Positions 27,437-36,568 are shown, counted from the stretch's first letter. The stretch is DNA of 64,000 nt from Thalassotalea marina (GCF_014656435.1 NZ_BNCK01000006.1:126001-190000), one strand, 5' to 3'. The notes: a model not told the origin generated them from the sequence alone. Numbers and translations are program-made.

Positions 27437-29251
27437 ATGAAACTGACAATAAAAAAAACAGCTATTGCTTTGTGCGTAATGGCTTCACTATCTGCCTGCC
27501 AAAACACTGAAAAATCAGAAAAAAAGCTAACGGCAAATGACGCTCAAGTATTCCTAAATCAAGTTGAAAAAGAAATGGTTCAACTGGGCATTGAAGGGGC
27601 TCGTGCCGCATGGATTAATTCAAACTTCATTACTGAAGATACCAATGCCCTAGCAGCTGCTGCTGATCAAAAATCAACAGAAGCTGGTGTAAGATTCGCT
27701 ATGGAAGCAGCAAAGTTTGACGATGTAGATGTTACAGCTGATCAACGCAGAAAACTTAACATCTTAAAACAAAGTTTAGTGATGCCAGCACCGCAAGATT
27801 CAGAAAAGTCAGCTAAACTAGCGCAAATAGGCTCTGAGCTTAACAGCATGTATGGTCGAGGCACATACACTACAAAAGATGGTGAGAAATTAAGCTTAGG
27901 TCAAATGTCTGCCACGATGGCGACGTCTCGTGACTATGATGAGCTATTAGAAATGTGGCAAGGATGGCGCACGGTTAGCCCAGACATGAAACCATTATTC
28001 ATCGAACAATCGAGTTTAGCCAACGAAGGGGCTCGTGGTTTAGGTTACAAAGACCTAGGCGCTATGTGGCGTTCAAACTATGATATGCCAGCTGATGATT
28101 TTGCTAAAGAGCTTGATCGATTATGGGGCCAAGTTAAGCCACTTTATGAAGACTTACACTGTTATGTTAAAGACAAGCTTGCAGATAAATATGGTGAAGA
28201 TAAAGTACCCGCTGATCAACCAATTCCTGCACATTTACTTGGTAATATGTGGGCACAAACTTGGGGCAACATATACGATTTAGTTGCACCTGAAGATGCT
28301 GATCCTGGTTACAATGTGACAGAGCAACTAGCAAAACATAACTACGACGAAATCAAAATGGTAAGAGGTGCGGAGCACTTCTTTACATCACTTGGTTTTG
28401 AACCATTACCTCAAACATTTTGGGAAAGATCATTATTTGTTAAACCACAAGACCGTGATGTTGTATGCCACGCATCCGCTTGGAATTTAGACGCAAAAGA
28501 TGATATTCGCATCAAAATGTGTATCCAAAAAACAGGCGAAGAGTTTAACGTTATTCATCATGAGTTAGGTCATAACTTCTACCAGCGTGCTTATAAAAAC
28601 CAACCAGTGTTTTATCAAGGAAGTGCTAACGATGGATTCCATGAAGCCATTGGTGACACGATTGCCTTATCAGTAACACCTAAATACCTTAAAGAAATTG
28701 GTTTGATTGATAGTATTCCAGATGAATCGAAAGATATCGGCTTACTGATGAAAATGGCATTGGATAAAATTGCCTTCATTCCATTTGGCTTGTTAGTTGA
28801 TCAATGGCGCTGGAAAGTTTATTCAGGTGAAATTACACCTGAAAACTATAACACGGCATGGTGGGAACTTCGTGAGAAATACCAAGGTGTAGCTGCGCCG
28901 GTTGAACGCCCTGCAGACGCTTTTGATCCAGGTGCAAAATATCACGTGCCTGGTGGTGTTCCTTACTCTCGCTATTTCTTAGCTCATATTCAACAATTTG
29001 AATTCCACAGAGCATTGTGTGAAATTTCAGGTAATAAGGAAGCGATTCACCGCTGTTCAATCTACAACAGCAAAGAAGCAGGTCAAGCGCTAAATACTGT
29101 GTTAGAAATGGGTCAAAGCAAACCATGGCAAGAAGCGTATAAAGTATTAACGGGTAGCGAGCAAATGGATGCGACAGCTATTTTAGATTACTTTGCACCA
29201 CTTCATAAATGGTTAAAAGAGAAAAACCAAGGTAAACAATGTGGCTTTTAG
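27437..29251 (+). CDS. M2-family dipeptidyl carboxypeptidase (ACE-like) lipoprotein
   Basis: Zinc peptidase of 604 residues related to angiotensin-converting enzyme, removing C-terminal dipeptides from peptides. A lipobox LSAC at residues 18-21 marks it as a lipoprotein in the envelope. The zinc motif HHELGH lies at about 373-378, and the downstream glutamate ligand is in FHEAIGD, followed by ALSVTP. The M2 regions with YFLAHIQQFEFHRALC are conserved. It has its own terminator and no partner genes, and probably degrades peptides for nutrition. Confidence 0.94.
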   Translation: MKLTIKKTAIALCVMASLSACQNTEKSEKKLTANDAQVFLNQVEKEMVQLGIEGARAAWINSNFITEDTNALAAAADQKSTEAGVRFAMEAAKFDDVDVTADQRRKLNILKQSLVMPAPQDSEKSAKLAQIGSELNSMYGRGTYTTKDGEKLSLGQMSATMATSRDYDELLEMWQGWRTVSPDMKPLFIEQSSLANEGARGLGYKDLGAMWRSNYDMPADDFAKELDRLWGQVKPLYEDLHCYVKDKLADKYGEDKVPADQPIPAHLLGNMWAQTWGNIYDLVAPEDADPGYNVTEQLAKHNYDEIKMVRGAEHFFTSLGFEPLPQTFWERSLFVKPQDRDVVCHASAWNLDAKDDIRIKMCIQKTGEEFNVIHHELGHNFYQRAYKNQPVFYQGSANDGFHEAIGDTIALSVTPKYLKEIGLIDSIPDESKDIGLLMKMALDKIAFIPFGLLVDQWRWKVYSGEITPENYNTAWWELREKYQGVAAPVERPADAFDPGAKYHVPGGVPYSRYFLAHIQQFEFHRALCEISGNKEAIHRCSIYNSKEAGQALNTVLEMGQSKPWQEAYKVLTGSEQMDATAILDYFAPLHKWLKEKNQGKQCGF

Positions 29252-29272
29252 TCTTTATTGAATGAACTTGTT

Positions 29273-29300
29273 AAAAAGGCGCCTTTTTTGGCGCCTTTTT
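29273..29300. terminator. Terminator of M2 peptidase gene
   Basis: AAAAAGGCGCC-TTTTTT-GGCGCCTTTTT. A strong stem flanked by A and T runs, so it can act in both directions between the convergent genes. Confidence 0.9.
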
Positions 29301-29336
29301 ATCGAGTTGACGTTACAGACAAAAACACTAAAACGG

Positions 29337-30854
29337 TTAAAAGCCACCGATAACTAAGTTGGCCTTTTTCAGTAGGTGGTCAATTGTATAAGGTTTTTTT
29401 ACGATAAAATTTTGTAGCCCTTTCATTTTGTCGTTTTCCGCATACCCAGTAATTAACACCGTGGGAATTTCTCCTTTAAAACGCTCCAAAATATTGTGGC
29501 CTTGTATTTCTCCCGGCATTATTTCATCAGTGATGATCAGGTCAATTTTATCTTTATTCCGTTCTATAAAGCTCACAGCTTCTGCTGCTACTGAAAACTT
29601 AGTTACACGATGATGCTTTAGTTCAAGTAAAGCAGCTGTGGTTTCTAACAACTCGGTTTCATCATCAATTAACACAATATGTAAAACACTGGCAGTTTCA
29701 TTAGTAGGTGTTTCTATCGTCTCGGCTTGCTGCTTTGATGTCTCATTGTTATAGGGGATCCAAAGACTAAATACCGTTCCTTTTCCCTGTGTTGACCTAA
29801 CTGAAAGGCCAAACTGCTGACTGGCTAGATAACCGTAGACTATCGCTAATCCTAAGCCACTGCCTTGTTCTTTTTTGTTAAACGACTTAAACGGCAAAAA
29901 TATGTCATCGATCAACTCAGGTGCTATCCCAATACCATCATCAACAACTTCTATCAGCAAGTAACGACTTGCACCAGAGGGCTGTAAAACAAAATATTCA
30001 TCTTTGTTTAATGCAGAAACTTCACTTACATTAATGTTAACCGTTCCATGTTTATCAATTGCATGTGTTGCATTGAGCAACAGGTTTAACAAGGTATCTT
30101 CAAAGTCATGTTTACTTAAAGTTAATGAGGGGCAGTCTTGTACGTTCCAATTTACTTCGATATTACTCGGAATAACTTCTTCTGTGAGCTGTTGCATATC
30201 AGCAATAATTTCACTAAATGGTGCCAGTGTATTTGCACCTTGGTATCCTTTCGAAAACTTAAGTAACTTATTGGTGAGGTTTCTAGCACGCTCGATTGAC
30301 TTGGCAATACTTAACACAGGTTTTTCAATATCAGGATTGACGTTCCTCAATGAGATCAGCTCATTATTTCCAGCAATAACACCTAAAATATTATTAAAGT
30401 CATGTGCTACTCCCGCAGACAAAGAGTTGATTAACTCATTTCTTTTTAATTGAGCTAGCGTTGTTTCTTGCTTCTTCTTTACCGTTACGTCTCTTGTAAC
30501 CGCTACCATCTCTATTACTTCGTCTGGTTTTTCGGGATTGTAATACGGTACTGCCGTTTGATGCATTGAACGTCTAGTGCCATCAAAAGACACTATTTCA
30601 AATTCTTGATCGATAGTCTCGCCATTAAATACCTTATCAACACCGCGCTTAAATGATTCCCTGTGCTCAGGCACAATGAGATCAAGCAGAGACTTACCTT
30701 TTACATCTAACAAGCAATTGGCACCAATAAGCGACAACCCTGTGGCATTCATGTCAACTAGACAGTAATTTTTATCGACACTTTTTATACATTCCGAAAT
30801 AGAGCTTACTATCGCTTTGAATTTGGCATTTTCCTCTTCTATGCGATTTACCAT
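29337..30854 (-). CDS. PAS hybrid histidine kinase with C-terminal receiver
   Basis: A soluble 505-residue hybrid kinase. A PAS domain (about 8-125), an HisKA segment with the phosphoacceptor in GVAHDFNNILG, an ATPase domain with NLLLNATHAI, DDGIGI and GSGLGLAIVYG, and a C-terminal receiver (about 385-505) with phosphoacceptor Asp in IITDEIMPG. There is no transmembrane helix. The partner regulator is not adjacent; the receiver may work by itself or pass phosphate on. It lies divergent to the PEP-CTERM gene, but no functional link is shown. Confidence 0.9.
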   Translation of the reverse strand: MVNRIEEENAKFKAIVSSISECIKSVDKNYCLVDMNATGLSLIGANCLLDVKGKSLLDLIVPEHRESFKRGVDKVFNGETIDQEFEIVSFDGTRRSMHQTAVPYYNPEKPDEVIEMVAVTRDVTVKKKQETTLAQLKRNELINSLSAGVAHDFNNILGVIAGNNELISLRNVNPDIEKPVLSIAKSIERARNLTNKLLKFSKGYQGANTLAPFSEIIADMQQLTEEVIPSNIEVNWNVQDCPSLTLSKHDFEDTLLNLLLNATHAIDKHGTVNINVSEVSALNKDEYFVLQPSGASRYLLIEVVDDGIGIAPELIDDIFLPFKSFNKKEQGSGLGLAIVYGYLASQQFGLSVRSTQGKGTVFSLWIPYNNETSKQQAETIETPTNETASVLHIVLIDDETELLETTAALLELKHHRVTKFSVAAEAVSFIERNKDKIDLIITDEIMPGEIQGHNILERFKGEIPTVLITGYAENDKMKGLQNFIVKKPYTIDHLLKKANLVIGGF

Positions 30855-31228
30855 ACTACCCCATGAAATTGACAGATAAGATTTCTAACCCTAAGTGTAG
30901 TCACCTAGACCAGTCAGGCAAATCATTCTCTAAGTTTACAATTCAGCAAAATAAAAAAATATGGTCAGTAAACTAACTTCAAGTTTAGCCAAAGTTAATG
31001 TTTAAATTACAAAAATAAACAACTATATACTGCTACTGCACATATAAATTTAGATTTGATTTAAAAATTTCTCATTTAAATCATGGTTAATAAACAGTCA
31101 GTTTTTTTTACAGTTAACTTACTCATTCAAAAAATATAAAAATAAAAGCACATAAGTTCAAACACATAGAAACATAGGCATGTAGTTTGCTGAGAAACTT
31201 TATTAATACAACAAAAAAGGATTTAGCA
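30855..31228. other. Long divergent intergenic region before PEP-CTERM gene
   Basis: A gene-free AT-rich stretch of 374 bases. It contains the inverted repeat TAAACT (30969-30974) with AGTTTA (30982-30987), a possible activator site, and the sigma54-type promoter at 31176-31191. I see no small ORF. Confidence 0.55.
31176..31191 (+). promoter_or_regulatory. Sigma54 (-24/-12) promoter
   Basis: AGGCATGTAGTTTGCT has GG and GC exactly 10 bases apart and TTGCT at -12, against the consensus TGGCAC-N5-TTGCW. It stands about 38 bases before the start codon of the PEP-CTERM gene. Other PEP-CTERM genes are known to use sigma54 promoters with the PrsK/PrsR system, which is not in this window. Confidence 0.65.
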
Positions 31229-31888
31229 ATGAAAAAGTTATTTGTTTTGGGGGCAGCTTTATTGTTTGCCAGTTCAGCTAATGCAGGGCTTATTGAGCAT
31301 ATTAGTAATGGCGATTTTGAAACTGGCGACTTCTCTGGCTGGAATGTTGTAGATACTGGTAGTGGGGCTTGGACTATTAACGATGGTTCGTTTGTCCCTA
31401 ACGGTTTTACTTCATTATCACCGATAGATGGAAGCTTTGACGCAGCTACAACCCAATCAGGCCCGGGCTTTCACAACCTTTATCAAGATATTTTTCTCGG
31501 GTCATTTCTTACAGCTACATTGAGTTGGCAAGATAGAGTTAGAAGCGACGTGCCATTGTCTGACCCAAACCAAGAGTGGCGAGTGCTGATTGAGGATGTC
31601 AACGGTAGCCTTATATCAGAAGTTTTTTCAACGGCCCCTGGCGATAGCTCTTCTCAAGTGGGCCCTAATTCGCGCTCTTTTGATCTAACCACCATTCTAT
31701 CACCATACGCTAATCAAACTGTTAGGATCAGCTTTGAACAAGAAGATGATTCAGGCTTTTTTAGTGCAGTATTAGACAACGTAAGTTTTACAACTGAAGT
31801 TGTTTCTGTTCCTGAACCTACAGGCATTGCTTTGCTTGGTTTAGGTTTAGCAGGTTTAGGTTTTAGTCGCAGAGCAAACAAAAAGTAG
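31229..31888 (+). CDS. PEP-CTERM sorting-domain exported protein
   Basis: A 219-residue surface or secreted protein. A signal peptide (MKKLFVLGAALLFASSANA) precedes a beta-sandwich carbohydrate-binding-like domain (NGDFETGDFSGWNV to FSAVLDNVSF), and the C-terminus is a PEP-CTERM signal: VPEPTGIALLGLGLAGLGF followed by basic SRRANKK. The tail is recognised by exosortase, which is not in the window. These proteins often join exopolysaccharide or biofilm matrix. The frame is open from 31187, but that start overlaps the promoter; ATG 31229 has AAGGA upstream. Confidence 0.92.
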   Translation: MKKLFVLGAALLFASSANAGLIEHISNGDFETGDFSGWNVVDTGSGAWTINDGSFVPNGFTSLSPIDGSFDAATTQSGPGFHNLYQDIFLGSFLTATLSWQDRVRSDVPLSDPNQEWRVLIEDVNGSLISEVFSTAPGDSSSQVGPNSRSFDLTTILSPYANQTVRISFEQEDDSGFFSAVLDNVSFTTEVVSVPEPTGIALLGLGLAGLGFSRRANKK

Positions 31889-31906
31889 ATTAATATTAAA
31901 TTAGTC

Positions 31907-31933
31907 AAAAAAGGGCATTAAATGCCCTTTTTT
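31907..31933. terminator. Bidirectional terminator
   Basis: AAAAAAGGGCA-TTAAA-TGCCCTTTTTT between the PEP-CTERM gene and the convergent GGDEF gene. Confidence 0.9.
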
Positions 31934-31955
31934 AGTGAATACGTTAGACCAATAA

Positions 31956-32921
31956 CTATCCTTGCTTAGGATGACAAGAAATTTTGTTACGTCCTGTTTG
32001 TTTTGAACGGTACAACGCAGCATCAGCACATTCAATCCAAGCTTCATAATTTTTAATGCTTGGATCTACTTCCGCAATCCCCATACTCACTTGATACTTA
32101 ATTTCAATGTCATTGTGCGTGACTACTGATTTTTCAACTTCTTGGCGTAACCTTTCAGCAAATATTTGTGCGTTGTCTAGATCAGTATCAGCCAACAATA
32201 TAGCAAACTCCTCACCGCCATAGCGGCCAGAAACATCCGTTTCACGCACATGCTGGCGAATCAAGCGAGAAATGTCTCGAATAACGTCGTCGCCAGCCAT
32301 GTGGCCGTAGCTATCATTGACCTTTTTAAAATGATCTATATCGATCATGACCAAGCTGCTGGCATGATTACTGCGCGACCATCGTTTGTATTCTGCCTGC
32401 ATGCAGCGTTCCCAATGTTCTCGGTTAAATAAACGAGTTAAACCATCGGTTTGACTTAATAGAGCTAATTCTTGATTGGCTCTTTCTAAATCCAACTTGT
32501 GCACTGCATTATCCGTGACATCATAAACAATCAAACAAAGATGAGTGACCTCTCCTGTAGACGACATCAAAGGAATAAAAGTGGTATTTTGGTACATGTA
32601 ATCTGCTGTACCTGTGATCGGACGATAGTTTTGAAAACGAAACAAATAGGGTCGTTGTTCCCAAATGGTAAACGCCTTGTTTTTCAGAGCAAAAACCGAT
32701 TCTGACTTTCGAATAAACCACTCTTTCGGAATTTCCTCAAACAAATCAAAAATCAGCTCATTTTTCACTTCTCGTGGTAACAAACCGCTATGATTTTCCA
32801 TAAAGCCATTCCAAATCTGGATTTTGTACTGACGGTCTAATACCACTAAACCTACATCTATGGTGTGGAGCATTTCCATCAACCAGTGTAATTCATTTAG
32901 TTGTTCTCTTTCTAACGACAT
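31956..32921 (-). CDS. PAS-GGDEF diguanylate cyclase
   Basis: A soluble 321-residue enzyme making cyclic di-GMP. A PAS domain covers about 12-138; the GGDEF domain (about 155-318) has the active motif GGEEF (235-239) and an RxxD inhibition site RETD (226-229) at the standard spacing. It starts 3 bases after the REC-CheC/CheX gene, so the two form an operon. The response regulator might control the cyclase or share its input. Confidence 0.93.
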   Translation of the reverse strand: MSLEREQLNELHWLMEMLHTIDVGLVVLDRQYKIQIWNGFMENHSGLLPREVKNELIFDLFEEIPKEWFIRKSESVFALKNKAFTIWEQRPYLFRFQNYRPITGTADYMYQNTTFIPLMSSTGEVTHLCLIVYDVTDNAVHKLDLERANQELALLSQTDGLTRLFNREHWERCMQAEYKRWSRSNHASSLVMIDIDHFKKVNDSYGHMAGDDVIRDISRLIRQHVRETDVSGRYGGEEFAILLADTDLDNAQIFAERLRQEVEKSVVTHNDIEIKYQVSMGIAEVDPSIKNYEAWIECADAALYRSKQTGRNKISCHPKQG

Positions 32922-32924
32922 AAT

Positions 32925-34049
32925 TTAATCCAGAAGATAAGCTATTTTGTTGTTTAAGGTTTGCATTGAAGCTTCGGTAAATAGCAATAACAAATCACAT
33001 TTAATAGGATAATTTTCAATGTTATAGCTAATTTCGATAGCTAATGTACGACGCCACTTTGTCGAATTGGTCGCAATTAACTCTGATATTTTTCGATGCT
33101 GACCCAACACTACAGGATGCCCCTGACTAAACGGCATATCTAGTTGTTCAGACACCCCTTTTAAACAGGCCCCAATCAAAACATTAGCTAGATCCATTAA
33201 CAGTTCTAATTCAGTAGACTCATCAACTTCATATTGATAGTTCATTAATGAAGCGACATCTTTAAAGCTTGAATCATTTAATATCAATAATGCTTCGCCG
33301 GAAATACCTGCGCCAATAAAGCCCTGACAAACTCCAGAAGTACTTTCATGAGCTTCAACCGCAGACAACGCCATGGAAAGCTCGCTCACCTCAATCAGGT
33401 TAACATTAGGAATAGGTAGCAAGACAAAAACGTCTAACAATCTCGCCAGTAAGTCCCCTGCTTGCCCCATTGCAACGTTGGCGATTTCTTGATAACAGTC
33501 GCGTAAATCGGGATCGAGTGCTTCAAGCTGTGGCGCTTGGTCTTCTTGTTCAATGACTGGCTCAGCCTTAGTAACGGGTGCCATACTAACAGGGGTTTCA
33601 ACAACCGGCATGGGCTGAACACTAGGTTTAACCTCTTCAGTTGCCGCTTTAGCAATTTGTTCTATTACCGAGGATTGCTCGCCCGAAAAAATGCCATAAG
33701 CTTTTAAAATATCTGACAATTTACTTTTGTTGATTGGCTTTTTGATGAAATCAAGCGCTCCCATACTGGTAACACGTTGATGAGCTTCAGGTTGCACATC
33801 ACCTGAAATAACAATCACCATAGTAGGTAAATCTTGCTTAACTATTGCGTCGAGTACTTCATAGCCATCCATTTCTGGCATGTTTAAATCGAGAAGCAGG
33901 ACATCCCCTTTTCCTTGTTTTATTAACTCGATTGCTTCAAGCCCATTGGTCGCGAAACTAATATCAACATCCCAACCATCTGGTAGCGACTTAGCCACCT
34001 GCTTACGTGCCATATTAGAATCATCACAAATTAATAGGGGTGTGGACAT
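32925..34049 (-). CDS. Response regulator fused to a CheC/CheX-like phosphatase domain
   Basis: A 374-residue protein. Receiver domain (about 1-122) with phosphoacceptor Asp54 in LLLDLNMPEMDG and Lys in FIKKPINK; a Gln/Pro/Glu-rich linker (about 125-180); and a C-terminal CheC/CheX-like domain (about 185-374). CheC/CheX proteins dephosphorylate CheY-P; fused to a receiver this gives a response regulator whose output is a phosphatase-like domain. Operon with the PAS-GGDEF enzyme. No chemotaxis genes are in the window. Confidence 0.82.
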   Translation of the reverse strand: MSTPLLICDDSNMARKQVAKSLPDGWDVDISFATNGLEAIELIKQGKGDVLLLDLNMPEMDGYEVLDAIVKQDLPTMVIVISGDVQPEAHQRVTSMGALDFIKKPINKSKLSDILKAYGIFSGEQSSVIEQIAKAATEEVKPSVQPMPVVETPVSMAPVTKAEPVIEQEDQAPQLEALDPDLRDCYQEIANVAMGQAGDLLARLLDVFVLLPIPNVNLIEVSELSMALSAVEAHESTSGVCQGFIGAGISGEALLILNDSSFKDVASLMNYQYEVDESTELELLMDLANVLIGACLKGVSEQLDMPFSQGHPVVLGQHRKISELIATNSTKWRRTLAIEISYNIENYPIKCDLLLLFTEASMQTLNNKIAYLLD

Positions 34050-34231
34050 AGATTAACTCGTCTTATTTGTGGTGGAAAAACTGTGCGCTATTTGCTCAGT
34101 AAAATTGAGCATTATCATTTAAGCATAATACAAGTTAACAATAGATAAAATATAAAAAAAACACTATTTATTGGCTATTTTTCTTTGCCAAAGGTAATCT
34201 TGGGCTTTCATTTACGATGGATCTGAATACC

Positions 34232-34846
34232 ATGAAAAAACTACTATGTGCAGCTTTAATGCTTTCATCTGTTAGCGCGATAGCGAACACGCTTTTAGAT
34301 AATTCTTTACCTGAAAACAACTCTCTTGTTAAAGCAGGTGAAAAGTATGTCACTTTGCTTGGCACGCAAGTTGAAGTTGGACAAAATGCTCCTAACTTTA
34401 AAGTCGTTGACGAAAACTTTGCCCCGATTGAATTGAGCGAATTTAATGGCAAAAATATTTTAATTTCTGTTGTTCCTAGTTTAGATACTGGCGTTTGCTC
34501 ATTACAAACTAAACGATTTAACGATGAAATAGCTAACACTGGTGATAATACTGTTATGTTAACTATCAGTAACGATTTACCTTTTGCGCAAAAGCGTTTT
34601 TGTAAATCAGAAAATGTCACACAAATTCAGGTTCTTTCTGACGCTGTATGGCGTGATTTTGGTACAAAGTATGGTTTACTGATCAAAGATATGGGATTAC
34701 TAACCCGTGCTATTTTTATCATTAATCCAGAAGGTAAAGTTGTTTATAAAGAACTGGTAGAAAAAATTTCAAATCATCCTGATTATCAACAAGCATTAGC
34801 GGCTTTAAATGAATTAAATCAGCAGCCAGCGCCAGTCTCACAATAA
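34232..34846 (+). CDS. tpx: Exported atypical 2-Cys peroxiredoxin (thiol peroxidase Tpx)
   Basis: Reduces hydroperoxides with thioredoxin-type reductants. The peroxidatic Cys lies in LDTGVCSLQTKRF and the resolving Cys in KRFCKSENV, the Tpx spacing. Unlike most Tpx (about 165-168 residues) this has a clear N-terminal signal peptide (MKKLLCAALMLSSVSAIA), so it acts in the periplasm. The C-terminal tail is longer by about 10 residues. I use the ATG at 34232; the frame opens at 34217. It is followed by a terminator and is not linked to hsp20. Confidence 0.92.
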   Translation: MKKLLCAALMLSSVSAIANTLLDNSLPENNSLVKAGEKYVTLLGTQVEVGQNAPNFKVVDENFAPIELSEFNGKNILISVVPSLDTGVCSLQTKRFNDEIANTGDNTVMLTISNDLPFAQKRFCKSENVTQIQVLSDAVWRDFGTKYGLLIKDMGLLTRAIFIINPEGKVVYKELVEKISNHPDYQQALAALNELNQQPAPVSQ

Positions 34847-34854
34847 TTCCACAA

Positions 34855-34884
34855 AAAAGAAAGGAAATATTTTTCCTTTCTTTT
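34855..34884 (+). terminator. Terminator of tpx
   Basis: GAAAGGAAA-TATT-TTTCCTTTC followed by TTTT, just after the tpx stop codon. Confidence 0.75.
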
Positions 34885-34925
34885 CAACCAATTAAAAATA
34901 TTTCAAAATTTTTTTTAAATTTATT

Positions 34926-34953
34926 CTTGAAAAAAATTTCACTGTCCTCATCT
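34926..34953 (+). promoter_or_regulatory. Sigma32 heat-shock promoter of hsp20
   Basis: CTTGAAA (34926-34932), a 13-base spacer, then CCTCATCT (34946-34953). This differs from the sigma32 consensus CTTGAAA-N11-16-CCCCATNT by one base. Confidence 0.85.
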
Positions 34954-34955
34954 TT

Positions 34956-35114
34956 TATATTGTAGTCGCCTGATGGGACTACAATATAACCGCCTGTTCT
35001 TGATGAAAGGCATACTAAACACGGTTTTTGATACGCAAATAGACGCGGCGAATATAATCGAGCAACTATTTCATCAACCGTATTCACCATATTGCTTAAA
35101 AGAGGATATGAATT
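34956..35114 (+). promoter_or_regulatory. ROSE-like RNA thermometer, 5' UTR of hsp20
   Basis: The leader starts with a perfect 12-bp hairpin (TATATTGTAGTC at 34956-34967 with GACTACAATATA at 34977-34988). It ends in a short hairpin: CATATTGCT (35088-35096) pairs with AGGATATG (35103-35110) around a 6-base loop, leaving one bulged G. The UUGCU/AGGA pairing with bulged G is the hallmark of ROSE elements. The Shine-Dalgarno AGGA is thus masked at low temperature and opens on heating. Confidence 0.82.
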
Positions 35115-35573
35115 ATGCGTACTACTACAGATTTTAGCCCACTATACCGTTCATTTATTGGCTTTGACCACTTAGCAGGTCTTTTAGACAAAGCGTCTAG
35201 AGCGGACAAACAATCATCTTTTCCTCCATATAACATTGAGTTGTTGGCGGAAGATCAATACCGAATTACTATGGCAGTTGCTGGCTTTGCTGAACAAGAG
35301 TTAGCCATCAACTCAGAGCTGAATAACCTAGTTATTACAGGTACTAAAGCAGCTGACAAAGATAAAACTGAAAGAAAGTTTTTACACCAAGGCATAGCAG
35401 AACGCAGTTTTGAACGTAAGTTCCAACTGGGTGACCATGTTAAAGTTGTTGGTGCATTTATGGAAAATGGTCTATTACACATTGACTTACAAAGAGAAAT
35501 TCCAGAAGCACTAAAACCTCGTCAAATTGCGATAAACGGCAAAAGCTTGTTAGAGGGTAACAAAACAAACTAA
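35115..35573 (+). CDS. ibpA: Small heat-shock protein, IbpA/IbpB family (Hsp20)
   Basis: A holdase chaperone of 152 residues binding unfolded proteins in the cytoplasm. The IbpA-type N-terminus (FSPLYRSFIGFDHLAGLLD), the alpha-crystallin domain (about 38-125, with RSFERKFQLGDHV and the AFMENGLLHIDL strand) and a C-terminal tail with the IAI-type anchor (QIAING) are present. It is controlled twice: by a sigma32 promoter and by a ROSE-like thermometer. There is only one ibp gene here, and it has its own terminator. Confidence 0.95.
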   Translation: MRTTTDFSPLYRSFIGFDHLAGLLDKASRADKQSSFPPYNIELLAEDQYRITMAVAGFAEQELAINSELNNLVITGTKAADKDKTERKFLHQGIAERSFERKFQLGDHVKVVGAFMENGLLHIDLQREIPEALKPRQIAINGKSLLEGNKTN

Positions 35574-35611
35574 ACACAACTTTAATTGGTTTTCTCTAGA
35601 TTTTCCTTTTT

Positions 35612-35636
35612 GCCCGGTCAACCACCGGGCTTTTTT
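35612..35636 (+). terminator. Terminator of hsp20
   Basis: GCCCGGT-CAACC-ACCGGGC followed by six T. The T-run overlaps the end of the convergent hydrolase gene. Confidence 0.88.
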
Positions 35637-36423
35637 ATGCCTTTAAAAAAGCGACAAGTTGTTTACTTACTTGCTCTTCATGGCTAATGGGCGCCATATG
35701 ACCACCTGACAATTCAACCATCTGAGCATTTGGCAAATGCTGACATATTTCATTGCTTAGTACTTTGCTGACAGGCTGAGTATGTTTTCCCACCATCACT
35801 AGAGCTGGGCATGTTATGCTAGCCAAATCATGAAGCTGATAAGTTTCAGCTAAAATACCTTGAAAGTCTAAATGCACTTTGTCCATGTAATTGGCCATTT
35901 GCCGTTGAACTTTATCAGGGAGCGCTTGGAAAAAACCTTCTGGATTCCAAAAATTAACAAAAGCCTGCGCCGCCTGATCATTCGGTATATTTTTCAAGTG
36001 CATTGCGAAGTCATGAATTTGTTGATAGTGCGAGGTACATCCCTCTTTAAGTAAATGAAAAGCTACAGGCTCAAACAAAGCGATACCCGCTATTTGTTCA
36101 GGTAATTTCACTGCCATAGCAAGAGCTATAGCACCACCACAGGAATGGCCGACCAATCGGATAGGTTGTTGAGCAAGACCAATAGCTTCAATAGTGTCTT
36201 TAATACGGTCAATTTCATCAGTAAAGCTGTAGTGCTTTTTGTCAAAGACTTCTGGTGCTCGACCATAACCACAAATATCAACATTGATACAAGTAAAGTG
36301 CTCCGATAGTACTTTGATTGCCATTAACCACTGTTTATTTGTACTTAACGAACTATGTAAAAAAACGAGCGGCGTTCCTTTACCAATTATGTCTATGCCA
36401 GCTGGGCAATTTTTTATCATCAA
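35635..36423 (-). CDS. Alpha/beta-hydrolase
   Basis: A 262-residue alpha/beta-hydrolase-fold protein. The oxyanion segment LVFLHSSLSTNKQW, the nucleophile elbow GHSCGG and the C-terminal catalytic His in GGHMAP are in place. There is no signal peptide; it is cytoplasmic. The family includes esterases, haloperoxidases and ring-cleavage hydrolases, so the substrate is not assigned. It is transcribed alone, convergent with hsp20. Confidence 0.85.
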   Translation of the reverse strand: MMIKNCPAGIDIIGKGTPLVFLHSSLSTNKQWLMAIKVLSEHFTCINVDICGYGRAPEVFDKKHYSFTDEIDRIKDTIEAIGLAQQPIRLVGHSCGGAIALAMAVKLPEQIAGIALFEPVAFHLLKEGCTSHYQQIHDFAMHLKNIPNDQAAQAFVNFWNPEGFFQALPDKVQRQMANYMDKVHLDFQGILAETYQLHDLASITCPALVMVGKHTQPVSKVLSNEICQHLPNAQMVELSGGHMAPISHEEQVSKQLVAFLKA

Positions 36424-36568
36424 ATTTTAAACATGAGCTAAAGATAAAACAGATGATAACAATTAATTCATTCAGCCCGATAGCATAAAAAGATAAGAAC
36501 AATTAATTTTGCAGCCTGTTTTTAATATGATTAAATGACAAAAAACAATTAACAAAGTAAGTGTCATC

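Noticed and set aside
31187-31228. PEP-CTERM protein starting at 31187
   Set aside because: The extra residues overlap the sigma54-type promoter and would spoil the signal peptide; ATG 31229 has AAGGA.
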